Below are positions 22,500 to 28,738 of a stretch of 33,083 nucleotides of DNA, one piece after another. The stretch is from SIG588 sp045599305. GTDB lineage: Bacteria; Bacillota; Clostridia; Oscillospirales; Acutalibacteraceae. The stretch lies in contig JAZRVU010000069.1 of the NCBI GenBank assembly GCA_045599305.1, positions 1-33,083 on the forward strand. Direction: 5' to 3'. Below the pieces are notes generated by a model. It had not been told where the DNA came from. It saw only the letters and a program-made list of their open reading frames with translations, and ran no database searches. Within the stretch, counting starts at the first letter, position 1. Each line of letters starts with the position of its first letter. A program made the position numbers and the translations under genes.

Positions 22500-23345
22500 A
22501 TGGACAAGTGGCCGATCGAAGCACACAGCAGCCGCACGGTGCGGCCGGAACAGCAGGGCTTCACCATGCACACCCACGACACCTGCGAGATTTTTCTGTT
22601 TCTGGAGGGCGACGCCGGCTATGCCGTGGAGGGACACGTCTACCGTCTGCAAAAGGGCGATATCATGCTGATGCACCGCTCGGAGGTACACCACCTCATC
22701 CTGCACAGCCAGGCCGACTATGCCCGCTGTACCGTCAATTTTGCCCCCGCCCTGCTCACCGATATCGACCCGGCGCTCGACACGCTGCTCGCCATGTTCC
22801 GTGACCGCCCTTTCGGGCAGTTCAATCATTATTCCGCCGCCCTCTTCCCCGACAATCACTGGACCTACTATATGCAGAAGATCTGCGAGACCGAAGAGCA
22901 AAGCGGCCGGCTGATCTATCTGCTGCCGCTGCTGCAGGAACTGGCCGAAGCCTTTCCCACCGTGCGCACCCTGCCCGAGGATGCCCCGGTCGATAAGGCC
23001 AACGAGATCGCCGCTTACATCACCCGCCACCTGTTCGACGACCTGACGCTGCAGCGTATCGCCGACCGCTTTTACATGAGCACATCGCAGCTCAACCGCG
23101 TGTTCCGGCGCAACACCGGCGCCACCGTGTGGAATTATGTCACCGTCAAACGGCTGATAGCCGCCCGCGAGCGCATCCGCGCCGGTGAGATGCCCACCCG
23201 CGTCTATGAGGCCTGCGGCTTTCACGATTACATCACCTTTTTCCGTGCCTATAAACAGCAGTTCGGTGTATCACCGCGTAAAGAAAAGCCAAGGGTGCCT
23301 TCGCAAAGGGATAAATCGTCTGAAAACGCATCTTTCAGCGAATAA
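22500..23345 (+). CDS. AraC family transcriptional regulator, end altered by a foldback element
   Basis: This 281-residue regulator has an N-terminal cupin (QQGFTMHTHDTCEIFLFLEGDAGYAVEG, residues about 15-80) that probably senses a sugar. Two C-terminal helix-turn-helix motifs (about 172-265) follow, the last ending in YKQQFGVSPRK. The ATG at 22500 sits six bases after GGGGGG and is preferred to the ATG at 22494. It is divergent from the isomerase-dehydrogenase operon and is its likely activator. The final 17-20 codons (from about 23290) are read from the left end of the repeat element at 23281-23867, so the native C-terminus has been replaced. The DNA-binding region is complete. Confidence 0.95.
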   Translation: MDKWPIEAHSSRTVRPEQQGFTMHTHDTCEIFLFLEGDAGYAVEGHVYRLQKGDIMLMHRSEVHHLILHSQADYARCTVNFAPALLTDIDPALDTLLAMFRDRPFGQFNHYSAALFPDNHWTYYMQKICETEEQSGRLIYLLPLLQELAEAFPTVRTLPEDAPVDKANEIAAYITRHLFDDLTLQRIADRFYMSTSQLNRVFRRNTGATVWNYVTVKRLIAARERIRAGEMPTRVYEACGFHDYITFFRAYKQQFGVSPRKEKPRVPSQRDKSSENASFSE

Positions 23346-23867
23346 CTGCTTCAAAAACAGGTGGCATACGACAGTATGCCACCTGTTTTTTCATGGTTCT
23401 TCATCTGAAATATGCGGTTTTCAGATGCGCAGCAGTTTTGAATGAGATAGCCGAAGAGAGCCGAACCCGGTCGCCGTTCGGCGAGCCTTATTTGGCGCTT
23501 TTATCGGTTTTCTCCTCGGCGTGCGCCAGCACGCTCTCGTCGAAGAACCGGTAAAATCACTCGAAAATTCTTCGCCGAACGGTGCTTGCAGTTTTTGCCG
23601 AGGCAATCTGCCGCTCGGCAAGGCAGCGACGGTGAGCATACTGTCGTATGGTCGCCGTCAATAACGCAGGCGAGCGGTAGATCGTCCGTCAAAAACCGAT
23701 CGGAGTTCGGCTTTCTTCGGCTATAGGATCGAGCGAAAACGCCGCTGACAAAGCCGCAGACATACGGCCGTATTTCAAGGCTTTTCAGCAAGTTTGCGCC
23801 GATCATAGCCATTCAAAACCGATTTTCTCCCTTTGTGAAGGCACCCCCAAGTGACAGGCTTTTCTTT
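23281..23867. mobile_element. Foldback / MITE-like element with inverted ends
   Basis: The left end reads AAAGAAAAGCC (23281-23291) then GGGTGCCTTCGCAAAGGGA (23294-23312). The right end has the reverse complements, TCCCTTTGTGAAGGCACCC (23828-23846) then GGCTTTTCTTT (23857-23867), with one mismatch in the 19-base part. A second, inner inverted repeat pairs 23447-23466 with 23705-23724 (19 of 20). Smaller hairpins lie at 23402-23427 and 23353-23390. No transposase or convincing gene lies inside. The 534 bases without a gene between 23346 and 23879 are almost entirely this element. A non-autonomous palindromic repeat is the likely identity. No clear target duplication was seen. Confidence 0.75.
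23353..23391. terminator. Long bidirectional terminator inside the foldback element
   Basis: AAAAACAGGTGGCATAC (23353-23369) and GTATGCCACCTGTTTTT (23374-23390) form a perfect 17-bp stem with a GACA loop, followed by T. It lies 8 bases past the AraC stop and would also end minus-strand transcripts that cross the element. The element thus brought a terminator for the gene it joined. Confidence 0.93.
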
Positions 23868-23879
23868 GCATCTTTCTCA

Positions 23880-25367
23880 TTATCCGAGCAGCATTACCGG
23901 GATGAGCGCCACATCGTGGTGGCCGTCGTAGGTGATCTGCAGGATCAGCATATTTTTGGGCTCCACCCTGTCCCCCGCGGTCACGGTGAAGGAGACCGGC
24001 GTTTTGGGGGCGTGATAGGACTCCACCAGCACCGTCTGCGGCCCCGACACCGTGAAGCCCTCCGGCAATATCCAGCGGCAGGTGGCCATCTTCTGCGAAA
24101 GGAAGCGGTTGCACACGGTGAGAGTGACCGTCTTCTGCTCACCGGGAGCGATGACGGCCGTGCCGTCCAGCGAGACGAGGTAATCCGCCAGTGCCGAGCG
24201 ATGGGTCACGGAATAGCCGCTGCGCCCCGCAAGGCCGCACTTATCCCCGCAGAACATGGCGATGTCGTCCACACCCACCGTATCGGTCTCGCCGTCGGTC
24301 ACCGCCACCAGACGGCTGTTCAGCGTGCGGGGGATCAGCGCCATCACCTCATCGGTGAGCGCCGAGCAGGTCTCGGGCACGTGGAAATGGACATCCTTTT
24401 TCACATTGTACCAGGTGCGCATGGCGGCGCGGTTGAGGCTGATGGTGACGATATCGTCGCCGATATGTGCCCGCCAGTCGGCCGGGATGACCGCCGTACC
24501 GCCCAAAATGCCCATCAGCGAGCCGACGGTGGCACAGGTGCAGTCGGTGTCGTCACCGCAGCGGCAGGCGGTGAGCATGGTCTTTTTGAAATCGCCCTCG
24601 CCCCACAGCAGACCGATCAGCGCATACCCCACATTGGTGGGTGCCTGCATCCAGCCGCCCATCCACTCGCCGATCACGTCCATGCCCTCGGTGTTAAGGG
24701 CCATATCGGTGATCGTGTTGCGTGCCTCCAGCCAGGTCATGCCCTTTTCACGGCAGGCCATCACGGTGCGGACACACTCCGCCATGCGGCAGTCGGCCGG
24801 GATGTGGGACAAACCGATGCGCACCAGCGCTTCAAGATCGTTCACGAAGAAAGCGGCCGACTCCATCGCCGCCACAAAAGCCGCGGCATAGGTGCCCTCC
24901 CCCATGCCGTGATCGACACAGGCGTCCTCCACCGCAAAGGCGACCGCACGGTCGACATCGCCCGGGAACAGCGTGGCCCACACCTCGGTGCGGATCCACG
25001 CGCCGTTGGAATCCTTCCAGAAATCATTGCCCCATTCGCCCGACATCGGCGGCACGAGACCGTTGCGCATATTGCCCTTTCCGACGCCGTATTCATTCCA
25101 GAACGGCACGACATATTCGAGCCAGTATTCGCCCAGCACACTTGCGTTGAGGCGTTCCGGCCCCTCTTCATACATGGCCATCAGCCAGACCAATTGCAGG
25201 TCCAGATCGTCGTTCGGCTCCGGCTTGCCGGGCGCGGTGACGAATCCGTCGCACTCTACGATGCCCTTGGTGTTTTCGAACGGGCCGCCCAGTGTGCCGC
25301 CGATATTTTTGCCGATCCAGCAGGCATAGATCTTGTCGCGCAGTTCTTTTTTGTCGATTTTCAACAT
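23880..25367 (-). CDS. ADP-ribosylglycohydrolase-fold protein with C-terminal beta domain
   Basis: This 495-residue protein is of the DraG/ADP-ribosylhydrolase fold. The N-terminal metal site PNDDLDLQLVW (DD at 53-54, D56) and the later CGDDTDCTCATVGSLMGILGG (271-276 GDDTDC) supply the Asp residues that bind two metals. The all-helical catalytic part ends near residue 330. An unusual beta-sandwich-like tail of about 120 residues follows (VTHRSALADYLVSLDG to the end). Related proteins are frequent in gut bacterial carbohydrate clusters, where the substrate is usually unknown. The ATG at 25367 follows AAAGGGG. An AraC regulator lies 64 bp upstream in the same direction. Confidence 0.9.
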   Translation of the reverse strand: MLKIDKKELRDKIYACWIGKNIGGTLGGPFENTKGIVECDGFVTAPGKPEPNDDLDLQLVWLMAMYEEGPERLNASVLGEYWLEYVVPFWNEYGVGKGNMRNGLVPPMSGEWGNDFWKDSNGAWIRTEVWATLFPGDVDRAVAFAVEDACVDHGMGEGTYAAAFVAAMESAAFFVNDLEALVRIGLSHIPADCRMAECVRTVMACREKGMTWLEARNTITDMALNTEGMDVIGEWMGGWMQAPTNVGYALIGLLWGEGDFKKTMLTACRCGDDTDCTCATVGSLMGILGGTAVIPADWRAHIGDDIVTISLNRAAMRTWYNVKKDVHFHVPETCSALTDEVMALIPRTLNSRLVAVTDGETDTVGVDDIAMFCGDKCGLAGRSGYSVTHRSALADYLVSLDGTAVIAPGEQKTVTLTVCNRFLSQKMATCRWILPEGFTVSGPQTVLVESYHAPKTPVSFTVTAGDRVEPKNMLILQITYDGHHDVALIPVMLLG

Positions 25368-25431
25368 GGCATTTTACCCCTTTGTGTTGTGATGGATAGA
25401 GTATACCATAGTCGAAAGCCGATTTCTTTGG

Positions 25432-26298
25432 CTATTCCGTCAACATTTTAGGCTTTTCGGTCTTTTTTATGTCGCCCGGCACCGTGCCGCAGATCTCGCG
25501 GAAATGCCGGTAGAACAATTTGGTGTCGTTGTACCCGCAGCGCTGCATCACATCGGCCACGCTGTAATCATTGTTCAAAATGAGTTCGTACGCCATGCGG
25601 ATGCGCTTTTCCTTGATGTATTCCGAAAAATTCTTGCCGCAGGTGCGTTTGAGCAGGCGGCTGAAATAGCCGGGATCGTAAAAACCGCGGGCCGCCACCT
25701 CGGAGAGCACCAGTCTTTCGGTGAAATGCTCGTCGATGTACTCCAGCACATCCTGCGCCACGCTCTCCACCGGCGGCACGGCGTCCGCCTGCATCCGGCG
25801 CAGCATCCAGGTGAACAGCATCTGCATGCCGGAACGCAGAGCGGAGAGATAGCCCGCCTCCTTCTGCTCCTGTTCGCGCAGCATGGTGTTGATGAGCCCC
25901 TCCACGGCCTTCTGTTCTTCCCCGCGAAAATGCACACAGTGGCCGACGTGCGCCGCATCCGGACGCAGTTCGGCAAACAGGCTGTTGCGGAAAATGCTGA
26001 CGATGCTTTCGGCGTCCATCAGCTCCTCGCTGAAAAAGCGCGGCTCCAGCAGCAGATTGACGTAGGTGACCTCGCCCTGCGGCACCAGCCCGTGGGACTG
26101 GCCGCGGTCGACAAACAGCAGATCGCCGCGCACGGTGGTGTACTCGGCCCCGTCGATCGTATGCACGGCGCCGCCCGATTCGGTGTAGACCAACTCGATG
26201 AACTCGTGGCCGTGCAGCGGATAGGGCCGCTTATTCAAATGGCGTGAGACCCGCACGCAGTCCTCGGTGAGGAACTCGTCGGCTTTGAGCAGAAGCAT
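25432..26298 (-). CDS. AraC family transcriptional regulator
   Basis: This 288-residue regulator has an N-terminal cupin (NKRPYPLHGHEFIELVYTESGG, residues about 21-45, then GDLLFVDRGQSHGLVPQG). The C-terminal double helix-turn-helix is at about 185-275 (LSEVAARGFYDPGYFSRLLKRTCGKNFSEYIKEKRIRMAYELI, then VADVMQRCGYNDTKLFYRHFRE). The ATG at 26298 follows GGGAG. It lies directly before the ADP-ribosylglycohydrolase-like gene and is its likely local regulator. No promoter is obvious in the 60-bp gap to the SPFH gene upstream, so some read-through from that gene is possible. It is not closely similar to the other AraC protein here. Confidence 0.93.
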   Translation of the reverse strand: MLLLKADEFLTEDCVRVSRHLNKRPYPLHGHEFIELVYTESGGAVHTIDGAEYTTVRGDLLFVDRGQSHGLVPQGEVTYVNLLLEPRFFSEELMDAESIVSIFRNSLFAELRPDAAHVGHCVHFRGEEQKAVEGLINTMLREQEQKEAGYLSALRSGMQMLFTWMLRRMQADAVPPVESVAQDVLEYIDEHFTERLVLSEVAARGFYDPGYFSRLLKRTCGKNFSEYIKEKRIRMAYELILNNDYSVADVMQRCGYNDTKLFYRHFREICGTVPGDIKKTEKPKMLTE

Positions 26299-26323
26299 AT
26301 CAAAAGACTCCCTGTCTGTTCAA

Positions 26324-26357
26324 AGTTGGGCTCCTTGCGGAGCCGCACTTTTCAACT
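26324..26357 (-). terminator. Hairpin between SPFH and AraC genes, possible weak terminator
   Basis: GGCTCC (26329-26334) and GGAGCC (26339-26344) pair around TTGC, with flanking AGTTG (26324-26328) and CAACT (26353-26357) also complementary. No T run follows on the minus strand, so it may only attenuate read-through. Confidence 0.4.
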
Positions 26358-26358
26358 A

Positions 26359-27330
26359 TTATTCGTCTTCCCCGGTGTGGAAACGGTCACAGCAGGGATC
26401 GCTTTTTTCGGGCACTTCGGGAGCGGGTGCCGCCGCGGTCACATCACCGAGGCCGGTGGTCTCGGAAAAGAGCACGTTGTTCTTCACGGCGTTGACCGCA
26501 TCGGTGGGAATGATGATCTTGGCAGCCTGACCGTTGGCCATCAGCACCAGCGCCTCATACTTTTTCAGTTCCAGCACGGCACCGTCCACGCCCACGTCCT
26601 TGAGCGCGCGCAGACCGTCCGCCTCCGCCTGCTTGGAGAGCAGGATGGCGCGTGCCTCACCTTCGGCACGGGCGATGCGGGCGTCGCGCTCGCCCTCGGC
26701 GGCGAGGATCATAGCCTGCTTTTCGCCTTCGGCACGGGTGATGGAGGCCGCCTTGTGGCCCTCGGCCTGCAGCAGCGTCTCACGGCGGTCGCGTTCCGCT
26801 TTCATCTGTTTTTCCATGGCGCTCTGGATCTCGGCCGGCGGGATGATATTTTTCAGTTCCACACGGCTGACCTTGATGCCCCACTGATCGGTGGCCTCGT
26901 CCAGAATGGCCGTCATCTTGCCGTTGATGGTGTCACGCGAAGTGAGCGTGCCGTCCAGTTCCATTTCGCCCACGATATTGCGCAGGGTGGTAGCCGTGAG
27001 ATTTTCCAGTGCGCTGACGGGATTCACGGCACCGTAGGCATACAGTTTCGCATCGAACACACGGTAATAGACCACCGTGTCGATCTGCATGGTGACGTTA
27101 TCCTTGGTGATGACCGGCTGCGGCGGGGAATCCATCACCTGTTCCTTCAGGGTGATGCGCTTGGCCACCCGCTCGAACAGCGGGATCTGCACATGGATGC
27201 CGGCCTGCCACGTAGTCTTATATTTCCCGAGAAATTCCACCACATATTCCGTTGCCTGCGGCACGATGCGGATATTGCAGACGATCAGCAAAAATGCGAT
27301 GATAGCCACAATGATCAAAAAGATCTCCAT
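26359..27330 (-). CDS. SPFH/band 7 domain membrane protein (stomatin/QmcA-like)
   Basis: This 323-residue protein starts with one transmembrane helix (about 3-20, IFLIIVAIIAFLLIVCNI). The band-7 domain follows (RIVPQATEYVVEFLGKYKTTWQAGIHVQIPLFERV, then VITKDNVTMQIDTVVYYRV). A long alpha-helical coiled-coil region rich in alternating charged residues (about 175-245, AEGEKQAMILAAEGERDAR) comes next. A Pro-rich tail ends in GEDE. Such proteins form membrane microdomains or shell-like oligomers. The ATG at 27330 has AAAGGATG; the ATG at 27339 has no spacer to it. No NfeD-type partner gene is adjacent. The promoter is at 27361-27389. Confidence 0.95.
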   Translation of the reverse strand: MEIFLIIVAIIAFLLIVCNIRIVPQATEYVVEFLGKYKTTWQAGIHVQIPLFERVAKRITLKEQVMDSPPQPVITKDNVTMQIDTVVYYRVFDAKLYAYGAVNPVSALENLTATTLRNIVGEMELDGTLTSRDTINGKMTAILDEATDQWGIKVSRVELKNIIPPAEIQSAMEKQMKAERDRRETLLQAEGHKAASITRAEGEKQAMILAAEGERDARIARAEGEARAILLSKQAEADGLRALKDVGVDGAVLELKKYEALVLMANGQAAKIIIPTDAVNAVKNNVLFSETTGLGDVTAAAPAPEVPEKSDPCCDRFHTGEDE

Positions 27331-27360
27331 ATCTTTCATCCTTTCATAACGGTTTCTTTT

Positions 27361-27389
27361 ATTATCTACGATTTTCGGATTTCTGTCAA
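27361..27389 (-). promoter_or_regulatory. Promoter of the SPFH gene
   Basis: On the minus strand a perfect TTGACA (27389-27384) and GATAAT (27366-27361) are 17 bp apart, about 30 bases before the start codon. Confidence 0.8.
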
Positions 27390-27397
27390 GATAATTC

Positions 27398-27427
27398 TTG
27401 CGTTTCCCGCAGGAAATGTGTTACAAT
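27398..27427 (+). promoter_or_regulatory. Candidate promoter of the acyltransferase gene
   Basis: TTGCGT (27398-27403) and TACAAT (27422-27427) are 18 bp apart on the plus strand, about 28 bases before the GTG start. It lies next to the divergent SPFH promoter without overlapping its -10. Confidence 0.55.
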
Positions 27428-27455
27428 AAAGCAAACGAAAGAAAGGGATGAGCCT

Positions 27456-28523
27456 GTGGAAAACACGCGTTCCTCCGGGCGGCTGGTGTATCTCGACCTG
27501 CTGCGCTTTTTCAACATTTTCTTTATGATGATGACCCACATCGTCTCCCGCTGCGGCTGGCACTATGCCGGCGTGGAAACGGCCGATTGGGCGGTACTGA
27601 ACATCTACGACAGTCTGGTGCGCTTTTCCGTGCCGGTCTTCGTCATGATCTCGGGTGTCTTTTTCCTCGACCCGAAAAAGGAACTGACCGGCAAAAGCCT
27701 GTTCGGCAAATATATCCTGCGTATCGCCACGGCATTTGTGTTCTGGTCGTTCTGCTATGCGCTGGCGGCCAACCTGATGCAGTACCGCGCCCTGAACGGT
27801 GCCTTTTTCCGCGGCTTCGCGGTCGATTTCATCGGCGGACGCTATCATCTGTGGTTCTTATACATGATCGCGGCACTCTATCTGGTCACGCCCTTCCTGC
27901 GCCGCATCACCGAAGAGCGCCGGCTGACGGAATATTTCCTGCTGCTGTGCATCATTTTCGGCATGGCGGTACCGCTGCTGCGGCAAGTGCCATTGCTTGA
28001 CAGCCTGCTGGGCGCCATCGTGGATAAAATGCACCTGAACCTCGTGCTGGGATATGTGGGTGCCTATGTGTCCGGCTACTATTTCCACACCTACGGCCTG
28101 CCGAAAAAAGCGCGCGTGGCGCTCTATGTACTGGGCGGCCTTGCGGTCGTGTTCACCGCTGTTGCCACGCAGATCACCTCCCGCGCCGCGGGCGAGCCGC
28201 TCGACGCGCTGTACGGCAACTGCCTGCTCACCACATGGCTCACCGCCTCGGCCGTATTCGTGGCCGTCTGCACTTGGGGCAAGCAGCACGACTTTACAGA
28301 AAAGGCCGGGCAGGAATGGGCCGGTCTCTCCCGCATCAGCTTCGGGATGTATCTGGTGCACGACTTTTTCATCGTGGCGCTGACCGAACTCGCGGGGATC
28401 GACGCGCTCTCCTTCTCCCCGGTGCTGGCGGTGCCGCTGCTCACGGCGGCGGTGTTCTTGCTCAGTGCCGTCGCCTCGTGGCTGATCGGCAAGATCCCGG
28501 TGCTCAACCGATATATTTTGTAA
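27456..28523 (+). CDS. Acyltransferase family 3 membrane protein
   Basis: This 355-residue integral membrane protein has about ten hydrophobic helices. The start LVYLDLLRFFNIFFMMMTHIVSR, with His in the first helix-loop segment, is characteristic of acyltransferase family 3 (OafA/WecH-like). These move acetyl or other acyl groups onto sugars of surface polymers. A later SRISFGMYLVHDFFI segment is also typical. The best start is GTG at 27456 with AAAGGGA upstream. An overlapping ATG is out of frame. It is a single gene, divergent from the SPFH gene. The acceptor polymer cannot be told from the sequence, and no glycosyltransferase is adjacent. Confidence 0.92.
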   Translation: MENTRSSGRLVYLDLLRFFNIFFMMMTHIVSRCGWHYAGVETADWAVLNIYDSLVRFSVPVFVMISGVFFLDPKKELTGKSLFGKYILRIATAFVFWSFCYALAANLMQYRALNGAFFRGFAVDFIGGRYHLWFLYMIAALYLVTPFLRRITEERRLTEYFLLLCIIFGMAVPLLRQVPLLDSLLGAIVDKMHLNLVLGYVGAYVSGYYFHTYGLPKKARVALYVLGGLAVVFTAVATQITSRAAGEPLDALYGNCLLTTWLTASAVFVAVCTWGKQHDFTEKAGQEWAGLSRISFGMYLVHDFFIVALTELAGIDALSFSPVLAVPLLTAAVFLLSAVASWLIGKIPVLNRYIL

Positions 28524-28615
28524 CGGCAAAACTTTCCTTACATTTTCGGCTGCTTTTTGCCGCATAATGAAACCGTCAGCGGTCATGTAACGATGAAGCG
28601 ATCACGCCTGCACGG

Positions 28616-28699
28616 CCCGCCGAAAGCGGGACGCCCCGCCGATGCGGGGACATGCCGCTGCCGGCCACCGACGGCCAGAAGGTCGGCGGCGGCTACATG
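28616..28699 (+). ncRNA. GC-rich stem-loop series, candidate structured RNA or 3' UTR
   Basis: Three stems follow each other: CCCGC/GCGGG (28616-28620 and 28626-28630), CCCCGC/GCGGGG (28634-28639 and 28644-28649), and a 13-bp stem (28654-28666 with 28681-28693, two G-T pairs). A strong terminator follows directly at 28700. This 214-base gap after the acyltransferase gene (28524-28737) has no convincing gene. Only a 35-codon frame at 28593-28700 without a ribosome site is present. I know no RNA family with this layout. A small RNA or structured 3' end is possible. Confidence 0.4.
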
Positions 28700-28738
28700 A
28701 AAAGAACCCCTCTGTTTTTTTAACAGAGGGGTTCTTTT
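28700..28738. terminator. Strong bidirectional terminator
   Basis: AAAAGAACCCCTCTGTT (28700-28716) and AACAGAGGGGTTCTTTT (28722-28738) form a perfect 17-bp stem with a 5-base T loop. It has A/T tails on both strands and its edge overlaps the stop codon of the minus-strand topoisomerase A-type gene. It ends both converging transcripts. Confidence 0.92.

Noticed and set aside
23501..23812. 103-codon minus-strand frame inside the foldback element
   Set aside because: It has no ribosome site, crosses the inner inverted repeat and shows no domain. It is more likely repeat sequence read by chance.
28593..28700. 35-codon frame in the GC-rich gap after the acyltransferase gene
   Set aside because: It has no ribosome site, and its sequence is dictated by hairpin stems and runs into the terminator.
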